From Myxococcales bacterium (GTDB lineage Bacteria; Myxococcota_A; Polyangia; Haliangiales; Haliangiaceae): 61,068 bases of DNA. The stretch lies in the NCBI GenBank assembly GCA_016720595.1, contig JADKKI010000034.1, forward strand, positions 1 through 61,068. The letters run 5' to 3'. The translations under genes were made by a program, and so were the position numbers. Shown one piece after another: positions 19,023 through 27,850 of the stretch. Each line of letters begins with the position of its first letter. The stretch's first letter is position 1. The notes below the pieces were generated by a model. That model was given only the letters and a program-made list of their open reading frames with translations, had not been told where the DNA came from and searched no databases.

Positions 19023-19910
19023 TTAGCCCGCGCGGCGCAGCGCCGGGGTGTACGCGTCCACCAGCTCCGCGAGCTCGGTCGCGAGATCGTGCATCGACGG
19101 GCGCGTCGCCGCATCCTTCGCGAGTGCGCGCAGGATGATCCGCTCGAGCTCGATCGGCATCGCGCGCAGCCACGAGGGGCGCGCCGGCCGCTTCTCCATG
19201 TGCGCGATCATCAGCTCCGGCAGCGAGCCATCGAACGGCTGCGTCCCGGTGGTCAGCTCGTAGAGCAAGCAGCCGAGCGCGTACACATCCGAGGCGGTGG
19301 TCGGTGCGCCCTTCCACTGCTCGGGCGCCATGCACCACGGCGTGCCCGCGATCGTGGCATCGGCGAGCGGCGGATCATCGACCAGGCGCGAGACGCCGAA
19401 ATCGATGACCTTCACGCGCGGCCAGCAGCCGATCGTCTGATCGAGCACGTAGATGTTGTCGTGCTTGACGTCGCAGTGCACCACGCCCGCCGCGTGGAGG
19501 GCCGCGAGCGCAGCGGCGACCTGCGCGGTGATCGCGATGATGGTGCCGAGCTCGAGCGTGTCGCGCTCGGCGAGCGCGCCGAGCGTCTCGCCCTCGAGGT
19601 ACTCCATCACGAGGTACGGCAGCCCCTCGTCGTTGCGGCGCGCCTCGCGGATCTCGATCAGGCCGGGGTGGATCGTGCGCGAGGCGAGATCGGCCTCGGC
19701 GAACAGGCGCTCGACGACCTCGGGAGAGCTGGCAAACTGTGGATCGAGGACCTTGAGCGCGACCCGCTCGCCGGTGTCGGTGCAGGTGGCCAGGTACACA
19801 CCGCCCATGCCACCGCGTGCCAGCGGCACCGTGACGTCGTATTCCCCGAACCGACCCTGGCGCCGCTTTGCTGGCCGCGCGAGGGGGACGATGGTGTTCG
19901 ACCGAGCCAT
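19023..19910 (-). CDS. Short Ser/Thr protein kinase lacking the HRD arginine
   Basis: 295 residues, nearly all kinase domain: RGGMGGVY (32-39), Lys53 (VALK), catalytic loop HCDVKHDN (145-152), DFG (170-172), TPWCMAPEQW, DVYALGCLLYELTTG. The Asp and Lys needed for phosphotransfer are present, but the HRD Arg is Cys, so it is probably not controlled by activation-loop phosphorylation in the usual way. There is no transmembrane or sensor region; it is likely soluble. ATG 19910 (MARSNTIVPL) is preferred over an upstream in-frame start near 20126, whose extension has no family features. The 295 bp to the next gene upstream show only a short repeat GCAGGCCGTC (about 20168-20187). Confidence 0.82.
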   Translation of the reverse strand: MARSNTIVPLARPAKRRQGRFGEYDVTVPLARGGMGGVYLATCTDTGERVALKVLDPQFASSPEVVERLFAEADLASRTIHPGLIEIREARRNDEGLPYLVMEYLEGETLGALAERDTLELGTIIAITAQVAAALAALHAAGVVHCDVKHDNIYVLDQTIGCWPRVKVIDFGVSRLVDDPPLADATIAGTPWCMAPEQWKGAPTTASDVYALGCLLYELTTGTQPFDGSLPELMIAHMEKRPARPSWLRAMPIELERIILRALAKDAATRPSMHDLATELAELVDAYTPALRRAG

Positions 19911-20205
19911 GACGTCTTGCCTCGGTGCAGAGACAGTGCCACCTCCGGTTTGGTTGCCCTGCTCGCAGTCAGATCCGTAGAGACGTGAATTCGCGAGGCC
20001 GGCAGGTGGTGGAACACCATCGTTACCGTGGAAATCTGATACGGGTCTGTGGATCCCTGGCGTCAGACATGACGGTCGAGAACCGAGGGCCGCGCCCGGT
20101 TGGCGCCGGTCAGCACCTGTCACCACGCGTGAGCGATCTGTTCGCGCCGTCAGCCGTCGTCAGGATCGCAGGCCGTCGCAGGCCGTCACAGCCGCTCAGA
20201 GCTGG

Positions 20206-21738
20206 TCAGAGATCGATCCCGGACGCCGCGCACACGAGTGCGGCCCGCCGGCGAGGTTCGGCTGCGAGCCCGGTGGCCAGCTCGATCGCGCGCTTCGCAT
20301 CGCGGCGGCGGCACGCGGCGCTGATCGCACGCGCGCGATCCTCGGCGCGCAGCGCGACCTTCGCGACCGACGGATCCGGCACCCGCGAGGGATCGGCGCG
20401 CTCCACGCCGAGGGCATCGCTCATCAGCAGCGCGTAGATGTCACCCGAGGGGACACCCGCGGCGATCGCCTGCTTGGCGCGCGTGAGGTGCGCGGCGACG
20501 ATCGTATCCATGGTGGCAAAGTCCCGCGCCCCGACGACCGGCTGGCCGTTCACGAACATGGTGGGCGTGCCATCCACGCCGAGCGCCAGCGCGGTGGCGC
20601 CCTCGGCCACCACGAGATCGCGATAGCGCCGCTGATCGAGCGCCGCGCGGAACGCGCCGAGATCGAGCCCCGCCGCCTGCGCGAAGCTCTCGAGATCCGC
20701 GCGCGTCAGCTGGCCGAAGTGCGCCCACACCTGATCGTGGAACGCCCAGAACTTGCCCTGGTCCGCCGCGGCGATCGCGGCCTCGGCCGCCAGCCCCGCG
20801 TTCTTGTGGAACTGCATCGCGAGGTGGCGGAACACCACGCGCACGTCATCACCGTACTTCTCGCGCAGCTGGGTCACCACCGGTGCGCTGCGCTGGCAGA
20901 ACGGGCACTGGAAGTCGCTCCACACCACGATCGTCACGGCCGCCGAATCGGGGCCGAGCTGGTGCCCCGGCAGGCCGAGGCCCACGCGGTACGTGGCCTT
21001 CGGATCGAGCTCGAAGCCTACGTGCTCGGTCTCTGCGGGGGCATCGGCGGCGAGCTTGCCGGTGGCCACGAGCTGGTCGTAGCCGCCCTTCGTGGAGCCC
21101 GCGCGCGCGAGCTCCTGCTCCACCACATCGACGAACACCTTGAGCGGCTGGTTGCCGTGTACCGGCCGACCGTTGAGGAAGAACGTGGGCGTGCCCGAGA
21201 CGCCGAGCGCGTGGGCATCGGTGATATCTGACGCGAGCTGCTCACGATGAGTGCGCGCATCGAGCTCGCCGCGGAACCGCACCATGTCGAGCCCGAGCTC
21301 GCGCGCGATCAGCTCCACGGCCGGACGATCGACGTGGCCGGCGAGCGCGTACAGCCGATCGTTCATCGGCCGGAACTGGCCCTGCGCGGCGGCCGCGAGC
21401 GCGGCCTCGGCGCCGATCGTCTCGTCGTCATCGAGCGGCAGCGTGCGATGCACCCAGCGCAGCTGGCCCGGGAACATCCGGGTCAGCGTGTCGAGCGTGG
21501 GCTGGACGCGATAGCAGTACCCACAGGCGTAGTCGCTCCAGTAGACGATCGTCACCGGCGCATCGACCGGGCCATCCGCGGGCGCCTCGCCGCGCGGGAC
21601 CTTGTAGATCGTCTCGGGATCGAAGGTCAGCCGTCCATCCGCGTGCGCCGGGGTGACGAGCAGCGCCAAGCCGAGGGCGAGAACGAGGCCGACAACGCGG
21701 CCCAGCGCGAACACGAAGGCCGACCGCGTCAGCGTCAT
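20206..21738 (-). CDS. Exported protein with two DsbA-type thioredoxin domains
   Basis: 510 residues. The signal peptide ends near THADG/PAHADG (about 33). Domain 1 (about 60-215) carries YACGYC (Cys72, Cys75) and the cis-Pro loop SGTPTFFLNGRPV. Domain 2 (about 265-420) carries FQCPFC (Cys278, Cys281) and VDGTPTMFVNGQPV. Both active-site pairs and both cis-Pro loops are intact. The last 80 residues form a helical tail (ALRAEDRARAISAACRRRDAK). It likely acts as a periplasmic thiol-disulfide oxidoreductase; two complete DsbA units in one chain is unusual. The start ATG 21738 overlaps the tsaE stop (ATGA). Confidence 0.87.
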   Translation of the reverse strand: MTLTRSAFVFALGRVVGLVLALGLALLVTPAHADGRLTFDPETIYKVPRGEAPADGPVDAPVTIVYWSDYACGYCYRVQPTLDTLTRMFPGQLRWVHRTLPLDDDETIGAEAALAAAAQGQFRPMNDRLYALAGHVDRPAVELIARELGLDMVRFRGELDARTHREQLASDITDAHALGVSGTPTFFLNGRPVHGNQPLKVFVDVVEQELARAGSTKGGYDQLVATGKLAADAPAETEHVGFELDPKATYRVGLGLPGHQLGPDSAAVTIVVWSDFQCPFCQRSAPVVTQLREKYGDDVRVVFRHLAMQFHKNAGLAAEAAIAAADQGKFWAFHDQVWAHFGQLTRADLESFAQAAGLDLGAFRAALDQRRYRDLVVAEGATALALGVDGTPTMFVNGQPVVGARDFATMDTIVAAHLTRAKQAIAAGVPSGDIYALLMSDALGVERADPSRVPDPSVAKVALRAEDRARAISAACRRRDAKRAIELATGLAAEPRRRAALVCAASGIDL

Positions 21739-22193
21739 GCGGCAGACCCTAGCACGCTCGCCAGCGCGGTCCCGCGTGGGCCCGTGCCCGTGGCGGTGAG
21801 CAGCCGCTCGTCGCCCTCGTGCGCCAGCTCGATCCGCAGGTGATCGGCCGGCATGACGTCGAACTTGTCGGCCCACTCGACGAGCACGATGCCGCGGAGA
21901 TCGCCGATCAGATCATCGAGCCCGAGCTCGGGCAGCTCCGCCTCGCGCTCGAGCCGGTATAGATCGACGTGCCAGACCCGCAGCCGGCCGTGGCGGTACT
22001 CGTTGACCAGCGAGAACGTCGGGCTCGCCGCCGCGCCGCCGCCGAGCGCCGCCACCAGCCCGGCGACCAGCGTGGTCTTGCCCGCGCCGAGATCACCGAT
22101 CAGCGCGATCGCATCGCCGCCCTCCACGGCCGCGGCGAGCCGGGCACCGACGCGTGCGGTGGCCTCGGCCGAATCGAGGTGGATCGTCGTCAC
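21735..22193 (-). CDS. tsaE: tRNA threonylcarbamoyladenosine biosynthesis ATPase TsaE
   Basis: 152 residues. TsaE is the ATPase that cycles the TsaB-TsaC-TsaD machinery making t6A37 in ANN-decoding tRNAs. Walker A is GDLGAGKTT (about 31-39), followed by ASPTFSLVNEYRHG and HVDLYRLE, then a Walker B-like region GIVLVEWADK. GTG 22193 is preferred because it overlaps the upstream stop (GTGA); an extension upstream is Arg-rich and unlike the family. It sits between a YbjN-like gene and the tandem DsbA gene with both junctions overlapping, so all three are likely one translationally coupled unit. Confidence 0.92.
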   Translation of the reverse strand: MTTIHLDSAEATARVGARLAAAVEGGDAIALIGDLGAGKTTLVAGLVAALGGGAAASPTFSLVNEYRHGRLRVWHVDLYRLEREAELPELGLDDLIGDLRGIVLVEWADKFDVMPADHLRIELAHEGDERLLTATGTGPRGTALASVLGSAA

Positions 22194-22609
22194 GCCGGCC
22201 CGGCGAGCTCGGCCGCGAGCCGATCGTCCCACTTGTCCGCGCTCTGCGCGATCGAGTGCACGAGATCTTCGAACTCGGCGTAGTCGAGGCCGTCGAGCCC
22301 GCGCAGGATCCGCAGGTACAGATCGCCGGTCTGCGGATGCAGGGCGAACGCGGCATCGCCGGTCTCCACGAACGAGGCGGTCAGCAGGCGCGCGGCCTTC
22401 GCGGCATCGAGCACGGGCGCGGTGGCGACCTTCGCCAGCAGCAGCAGCACGTTCTGCTCGGTGAGGACATGGATCGTGACCACCGCCGAGCCACGCTGGA
22501 TCGAGCCCACACCCTCGGGGGACAGCGGCGGCAAGGTCAGGTTGCGCTCCACGCCGAACCGGGTCAGGAACCGCGCCACGGAAGCCTTGTGATCGACGAC
22601 CTCGTCCAT
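22190..22609 (-). CDS. YbjN/CesT-like small protein
   Basis: 139 residues (MDEVVDHKASVARFLTRFGV). Alternating short strands and helices: ERNLTLPPLSPEG, VTIHVLTEQNVLLLLAKVAT, AFALHPQTGDLYLRILRGL, ending with an amphipathic helix AEFEDLVHSIAQSADKW. This layout resembles YbjN or type III secretion chaperone folds used for protein-protein contacts. No catalytic motif or signal peptide. The gene overlaps tsaE and is divergent from the M1 peptidase gene (47 bp between starts). It also resembles the 29619 protein in size and layout. Confidence 0.55.
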   Translation of the reverse strand: MDEVVDHKASVARFLTRFGVERNLTLPPLSPEGVGSIQRGSAVVTIHVLTEQNVLLLLAKVATAPVLDAAKAARLLTASFVETGDAAFALHPQTGDLYLRILRGLDGLDYAEFEDLVHSIAQSADKWDDRLAAELAGPA

Positions 22610-22656
22610 CCGGCGACCGTATCAGAGGTGCGGCGAATCGCGTGGTATAGACGGGC

Positions 22657-24660
22657 GTGGTTCGCCCCGTGGTGATCGTCGTCGCGCTCGCGTGCCTCGC
22701 GGCGTGCGGTCGCGACCACGGCAGCGCGCGCGTCCGGCCGCTGCCGAAGAAGGATGGCAGCCCCGCCCTGCGCGGTGGCGGCGCGCCGAAATCGCCGCGG
22801 ATCGCGAACTACAAGATCGAGGCGCGGCTCGATGCCGAACGTCACCAGATCACCGCCACCGAGACCGTGACCTGGACCAACACGGGCACCAGCGCGGTCG
22901 ACAAGCTCCCGTTCCACCTCTACCTCAACGCGTTCAAGAACGAGTCCACGCTGTTCATGCAGAGCTCGCGCGGCATGATGCGTGGCGCGCGCGCGGCGGC
23001 CGGGAACTGGGGCTGGATCCAGGTCGACTCCGTGCAGCTCGCCGGCTCCGAGCTGGTCAGCCGGCTCGCCCCCACCGGCCCCGACGAGACCGTCGCCGAG
23101 CTGACGTTGCCCGCGCCCGTCGAGGCCGGCGCCACCATCAAGCTCGACCTCAAGTTCACCGCGCAGCTCCCCGAGGTGTTCGCCCGCACCGGGTACAAGG
23201 GCGAGTTCCACCTCGTGGGCCAGTGGTTCCCCAAGCTCGGCGTGCGCATCGGGCCGCCGGGCGCCGAGCGGTGGGAGTGCCAGCCGCTGGCGGTCACCAC
23301 CGAGTTCTTCGCCGACTTCGGGACCTACGATGTCTCGATCACCGTCCCCAACACGTACGTGGTCGCGGCGACGGGTGTGTTGACCGAGGCCACCGAGGCG
23401 CCGGGCGGCACGCGCACGCTCGTCTATCACGCCGAGGACGTCCACGACTTCGTGTGGATGGCGGACCCGTACATGGAGATGATCTCCGGACAGGCCAAGG
23501 TCGCCGACGGCACCGTCGAGGTCCGGGTCTATGCGCGCCCCGAGCAGAAGGAGTTCGCGCGGCGTCACCTCGATGCTGCGGTCGGGGCGATCATGAACTT
23601 CAGCGCGTGGTTCGTGCCGTATCCGTGGCCGGTGATGTCGATCGTCGATCCACCGCTCGAGGCCGCCGCCGGCGCCGGTGGCATGGAGTACCCGACGCTC
23701 GTCACCACCTCCGGTGACACGGTGTTCGCGCGCCCCGGCCTGCGCCTGCCCGAGTACGTCACGGTCCACGAGGTCGGGCACAACTGGTTCCAGGGCATGC
23801 TCGCCTCGAACGAGGCCGTGGAGGCCTGGCTCGACGAGGGCGTCAACGAGTGGGCCGACGGCAAGGTCATGGACGAGATGTACGGCGCGCGCACCAGCGG
23901 CATCGATTGGATGGGCTGGCAGGCGCAGGTCTCCGCGCTGCGGCGCGCCGTCGTCGACGATCCGGCGAGCGTGCCGTCGCCGATCGCCACGGCGGCGTAC
24001 GCGTTCGTCGATCCGGATGCCTATGGCGAGGCCACGTACTCCACCACGGCGCGTGCGCTGGCCACGCTCGAGGAGACCGTCGGGCCCACGAAGTTCGCCG
24101 CGGCGATGAAGGCGTACGCGCAGGCCTGGGCGTTCAAGCACCCCACTGGCCGTGATCTGTTCGAGGCGCTCTCGACGAGCCTCGAGCAGGACCTCACCTG
24201 GTTCTTCAGCCCGGTGTGGCAGTCGGTCGGTGGCGTCAAGCTCGGCATCCGCACGGCCACCTGCCGCCTCGCGCATCCGGCGCGCGGCGTGTTCGGTACC
24301 GGCGGCTCGCGGAAGACCGTCACCGAGACCGAGGCTCCTGCGACTGGTAGCTACCTGTGCGAGCTGGTGGTGACCAACACGGGGACGATCCACGTGCCGA
24401 TCGATCTCGAGCTCAAGTTCGGCGATGGCTCGACGCAGCGCCTGCGCTGTGAGGACAAGGGCCACGGCGCATGGGAGCGGTTCGTGATCGAGCGCTCGAC
24501 CCCGCTCGTCGAGGTCTGGCTCGATCCGGACAACAAGCTCGCGCTCGATTCGCCGGTCTCCCATCACTACCGGCTCGAGGGCGACGGTGGAGCGGCGCTG
24601 CGCGCGTCGGCCTGGCTCGCGAGCCTCACGCAGACCCTCATGCAGATCGTGGGGCCCTGA
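22657..24660 (+). CDS. M1 family metallo-aminopeptidase, lipoprotein
   Basis: 667 residues, start GTG 22657. The signal peptide has a lipobox near LAACG (about Cys16). Substrate-anchoring AGGMEY (about 340) and zinc site HEVGHN (His371, Glu372, His375) with Glu394 (WLDEGVNEW) complete HExxH-(18)-E. The N-terminal beta domain (KIEARLDAERHQITATETVTW) and the C-terminal helical region match M1 architecture, with an extra Cys-containing C-terminal beta domain (about 540-640). It probably trims peptides in the periplasm or on the outer membrane. It opens a plus-strand block ending with sthA: the stop is immediately followed by ATG 24661. Confidence 0.88.
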   Translation: MVRPVVIVVALACLAACGRDHGSARVRPLPKKDGSPALRGGGAPKSPRIANYKIEARLDAERHQITATETVTWTNTGTSAVDKLPFHLYLNAFKNESTLFMQSSRGMMRGARAAAGNWGWIQVDSVQLAGSELVSRLAPTGPDETVAELTLPAPVEAGATIKLDLKFTAQLPEVFARTGYKGEFHLVGQWFPKLGVRIGPPGAERWECQPLAVTTEFFADFGTYDVSITVPNTYVVAATGVLTEATEAPGGTRTLVYHAEDVHDFVWMADPYMEMISGQAKVADGTVEVRVYARPEQKEFARRHLDAAVGAIMNFSAWFVPYPWPVMSIVDPPLEAAAGAGGMEYPTLVTTSGDTVFARPGLRLPEYVTVHEVGHNWFQGMLASNEAVEAWLDEGVNEWADGKVMDEMYGARTSGIDWMGWQAQVSALRRAVVDDPASVPSPIATAAYAFVDPDAYGEATYSTTARALATLEETVGPTKFAAAMKAYAQAWAFKHPTGRDLFEALSTSLEQDLTWFFSPVWQSVGGVKLGIRTATCRLAHPARGVFGTGGSRKTVTETEAPATGSYLCELVVTNTGTIHVPIDLELKFGDGSTQRLRCEDKGHGAWERFVIERSTPLVEVWLDPDNKLALDSPVSHHYRLEGDGGAALRASAWLASLTQTLMQIVGP

Positions 24661-25539
24661 ATGGCGAAGTCCGCGAAGTCCGGCATGCGCCTCGGGCTCG
24701 GTGAGCTGTTCGGCGCCGGCGGCCGAGCGGTCTCGCGCTACACCGGCACGCTGCTCGCGGTGTTCGTGGCGCAGAGCCTCGTCGCCGCCGCGTGCATCAT
24801 CCCGATCTCGATCGTGCTCGCGCAGACGTTCGCTCACCTGCCGATGTTCGACGAGGCGGTCGATGGCGATCTGGTGGCGCTGATCTGGTGCCTGCGCCAC
24901 GGCCGCGCCGCGTGGTTCGCCGTCGGTGGGATCGTGTTCGGCACGGTGGTCGTGTGGCAGCTGGTCTCGTGGTTCCTGGTCGGCGGCCTCTACGGCGTGC
25001 TCGCGCAGCGGCCCGAGAGCCGCGGCGAGACCGCGCGCTGTTTCGGTGCGAGCGGCGCCGCGACGTACCTCGCGTATGCGCGGCTCGCGCTGTGCTCGCT
25101 GCCGGGCTGGGTGCTCGTGCTGTTCGTGTTCGGCACCGGGATGGGCATGGTCGGGAGCCGGCTCGAGACCGCGCTCACGCTCCCCGATCTGCTCGGGCCC
25201 CTCGCGCTCGCGCTGGTGCCGACGTTCCTCCTCATCCACGTGCTGTGGACCGTGGCGGACTATGCCCGGGTCGAGCTGACGCTTCGCCACGAGACCCACG
25301 ATCCGAGCGTGATCGTCACGTACCTCCGCAGCTTCGCGTACGTGCTCCGGCGGCCGATCACGCTGATCCACAGCGGCTTCGGCTGGATGCTGTTCCTGAT
25401 GGTGACTGCGGCCTATGCGTACCTCGCGCAGGGTCACCCGATGTACGGCGCCGAGGGTGCGGTGACCTTGTTCGCGGTGCGCCAGGGCGTGAGCCTCCTC
25501 AGGATGGCGATCCACGTCGATCTTCAGGATTGGACTTAG
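24661..25539 (+). CDS. Six-helix inner-membrane protein of unknown function
   Basis: 292 residues beginning directly after the M1 peptidase stop. Hydrophobic segments near residues 24-47, 83-110, 132-163, 178-200 and 240-262 predict five or six helices; loops are Arg/Glu-rich. Pieces such as LLAVFVAQSLVAAACIIPIS and FLLIHVLWTVADYARVELTL resemble the YesL/DUF4013-like class of uncharacterised membrane proteins, but the family is not certain. Adjacency suggests a shared transcript with the peptidase. No catalytic residues recognised. Confidence 0.6.
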   Translation: MAKSAKSGMRLGLGELFGAGGRAVSRYTGTLLAVFVAQSLVAAACIIPISIVLAQTFAHLPMFDEAVDGDLVALIWCLRHGRAAWFAVGGIVFGTVVVWQLVSWFLVGGLYGVLAQRPESRGETARCFGASGAATYLAYARLALCSLPGWVLVLFVFGTGMGMVGSRLETALTLPDLLGPLALALVPTFLLIHVLWTVADYARVELTLRHETHDPSVIVTYLRSFAYVLRRPITLIHSGFGWMLFLMVTAAYAYLAQGHPMYGAEGAVTLFAVRQGVSLLRMAIHVDLQDWT

Positions 25540-25570
25540 CGACCCCGCAGTTCGGTCGATATAGCTCGTG

Positions 25571-26377
25571 ATGCCGCTCGACCCGTTGCTGCGCGAGCGC
25601 TTCCTGGCGGAGGTCGAGCACGGCGAGCTGCCGCTCCCGCTCCTGCCCGAGGTGATCTCGCAGGCCCTCGCCGCGATCGAGCGCCCCAACTGCGATGCCC
25701 GCACGCTCGCCGAGCTCCTGCGGCGAGATGCGGCGCTGACGGCGCACGTGATGCGGATCGCCGGCTCCCCGGTCTACGCCGGCGCGGTCAAGCTCGTCTC
25801 GCTCCAGCAGGTGATCGCCCGGCTCGGCTTCGCGGCGCTCCGGCAGATCGTGTTGCTGGTGACCGTCGGTGCGCGCACGTTCCGTGCCCAGGGCTTCGAG
25901 GCCGAGGTCCGCGGCGCGTTCCGTCACGCGCTCGCCTCGGCGCTGTTCGCCCAGGAGATCGCCCGGCTCCGGCGCAGCTCGGTGGATCTCGCGTTCCTCG
26001 GCGGCCTGTTCCACGACATCGGCCGCCCGCTCGCACTCCAGGCGCTGGTCGATCTGCACCGGGAGCGGAAGCTCGAGCCGGATCGCACGGAGGTCCTCGC
26101 GCTCGCCGAGGAGGCGCACGCCCGGATCGCCGGCACCTTGCTCGCGCGCTGGGACATCGCCCCCAAGGTCGTCGAGGCCTGCGCCCAGCACCACCAGCCG
26201 CACGGCGTGGAGCTCGCGCTGGTGGTGGCGCTCGGCGACTCCTTCGCCCACGCACTCGACGGAGATCCGTTCTCGGGCGCCGCGGTCGCCGCGGAGCTCA
26301 ACGTGTACCCCGACGACGTCGCCGCGCTCGCCGCGATGACCGACCGCATCCGCGAGACCGTGGAGACCCTGACGTGA
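25571..26377 (+). CDS. HDOD domain protein
   Basis: 268 residues from ATG 25571 (a GTG at 25568 is equally possible). Typical HDOD helices: PLPLLPEVISQALAAIERP, LAELLRRDAALTAHVMRIAG, VSLQQVIARLGFAALRQIV, ALFAQEIARLRR. The HD-like segment FLGGLFHDIGRPLAL (about 145-160) and AEEAHARIAGTLLARWDI, with a trailing HHQPHG, fit signalling HDOD proteins, which usually lack phosphodiesterase activity. It overlaps the next gene by 4 bp (GTGA), indicating co-translation with sthA. Confidence 0.85.
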   Translation: MPLDPLLRERFLAEVEHGELPLPLLPEVISQALAAIERPNCDARTLAELLRRDAALTAHVMRIAGSPVYAGAVKLVSLQQVIARLGFAALRQIVLLVTVGARTFRAQGFEAEVRGAFRHALASALFAQEIARLRRSSVDLAFLGGLFHDIGRPLALQALVDLHRERKLEPDRTEVLALAEEAHARIAGTLLARWDIAPKVVEACAQHHQPHGVELALVVALGDSFAHALDGDPFSGAAVAAELNVYPDDVAALAAMTDRIRETVETLT

Positions 26378-27774
26378 CCACCGCGGTGTTCGACTTCATC
26401 GTGCTCGGCAGCGGGCCGGCCGGGCAGAAGGCGGCGATCCAGGCGGCCAAGGCCGGCGCGCAGGTGCTCGTGGTCGAGCAAGGCCAGCACCCCGGCGGAG
26501 CGTGCGTTCACCGCGGCACGATCCCATCGAAGACGCTGCGCGAGACGGCGATCGCCCTCGGGGTGCTGCGCCGCCGATCCGGCGGGATCCTCGACGTGAC
26601 ACCACCAGCGGAGCTCAAGCTCGCGAGCCTGATGACCCGGCTCGACCAGGTGGTGGGATCGCACCAGGCGTTCATCGCGGACCAGCTCGAACGCAATGGC
26701 ATCGCGCTGTGGCACGGACGCGCGCGATTCCTCTCGCCGCACCTCGTGGAGGTCACGGGCGTCGATGGCGCCCGCCGCGTCGCGCGCGGCACGCACGTGG
26801 TGATCGCCACCGGCTCACGCCCACGCAACCCCGCCGACGTGCCGATCGATCACGAGAACGTGCTCGACAGTGACTCGATCCTCTCGCTCACGTACCTGCC
26901 CCGCTCCCTCGCCGTGATCGGCAGCGGCGTGATCGCCACCGAGTACGCCTGCATCTTCGCGGCGCTCGGGGTGCGCGTGACGATGATCGATCGCTCCCCT
27001 CGCCCCCTCGCGTTCCTCGACGAGGAGCTGGTGGCCGAGCTGTCTCGTGCGTTCGCGGCCGAGGGCGGCACCTACCTGGGTGGCCGCGCCGTGCGGACGA
27101 TCGCGTGGGACGGCGTGGAGGTCACCACCACCCTCGACGATGGCCGCGAGCTCCGCGCGGACAAGCTCCTCTACTGCCTCGGCCGCGAGGCGAACCTGAC
27201 CGGCCTCGGCCTCGAAGCGGCGGGCCTCGCTGCCACGCCGCGCGGCCTCCTCGAGGTGGATCCGCAGTGCCGGACCGCGGTGCCCCACATCTATGCGGTG
27301 GGCGACGTGATCGGCCCGCCCTCCCTCGCGTCGACCGCGATGGAGCAAGGGCGCCGCGCGGTGTGCCACGCCCTCGGCCTCGCCCTGCCCGCCTCGGCGA
27401 GCCTCGTGCCCTCCGGGGTCTACGCGATCCCCGAGCTCGCGATGGTCGGGCTCACCGAGGCGCAGGCGATCGAGCGCCACGGCTCGGCCGTGGTGGGGCG
27501 AGCACGGTTCGGCGAGCTCGCCCGCGGGCAGATCGCCGCGATCGAGGATGGGCTGCTGAAGCTGGTCTGCGATCCCGCCGGGCGGCGCGTGCTCGGCGTC
27601 CATGTCGTCGGCGAGGGTGCCGCCGAGCTCGTCCACATCGGCCAGATCGCGATGATCGCCGGCTGGGAGGTCGAGGCGTTCGTCGACAACATCTTCAACT
27701 TCCCCACGCTCGGCGAGGCCTATCGGGTCGCCGCGCTCGACGTGCTCAAGCGGCGGCTGGCACGCGCGGCCTGA
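26374..27774 (+). CDS. sthA: Soluble pyridine nucleotide transhydrogenase (Si-specific)
   Basis: 466 residues, start GTG 26374. FAD dinucleotide fold FIVLGSGPAGQKAAI at 8-22. The active-site region reads GACVHRGTIPSKTLRETA (about 46-63) where dithiol reductases have C-x4-C; loss of the second Cys plus the THR/HRGTIPSK sequence is the SthA signature. NAD-binding fold LAVIGSGVIATEYACIFAALG (about 178-198), then IYAVGDVIGPPSLASTAMEQGR and the dimer interface at the end. It reversibly transfers hydride between NADPH and NAD in the cytosol. The final gene of the 22657-27774 plus-strand block. Confidence 0.9.
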   Translation: MTTAVFDFIVLGSGPAGQKAAIQAAKAGAQVLVVEQGQHPGGACVHRGTIPSKTLRETAIALGVLRRRSGGILDVTPPAELKLASLMTRLDQVVGSHQAFIADQLERNGIALWHGRARFLSPHLVEVTGVDGARRVARGTHVVIATGSRPRNPADVPIDHENVLDSDSILSLTYLPRSLAVIGSGVIATEYACIFAALGVRVTMIDRSPRPLAFLDEELVAELSRAFAAEGGTYLGGRAVRTIAWDGVEVTTTLDDGRELRADKLLYCLGREANLTGLGLEAAGLAATPRGLLEVDPQCRTAVPHIYAVGDVIGPPSLASTAMEQGRRAVCHALGLALPASASLVPSGVYAIPELAMVGLTEAQAIERHGSAVVGRARFGELARGQIAAIEDGLLKLVCDPAGRRVLGVHVVGEGAAELVHIGQIAMIAGWEVEAFVDNIFNFPTLGEAYRVAALDVLKRRLARAA

Positions 27775-27798
27775 GGCCGACGGCCAGCGACGCCGCCG

Positions 27799-27850
27799 GA
27801 CGAGCCATGCGCCGACGAGCTATGCGTCGACGAGCTATGCGTCGACGAGC
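27799..27850 (+). repeat. 15-bp tandem repeat spanning a gene's stop codon
   Basis: About 3.5 copies of GACGAGCTATGCGTC (first copy with two changes). On the minus strand each copy reads LVDA-stop, so the 3' end of the flavoprotein gene has been duplicated in tandem; the first stop encountered is at 27837-27835. Confidence 0.8.

Noticed and set aside
22564..25704. A 1,046-residue open frame on the minus strand
   Set aside because: Antisense shadow of the M1 peptidase and membrane-protein genes in very GC-rich DNA; Arg/His/Glu-rich with no domain.
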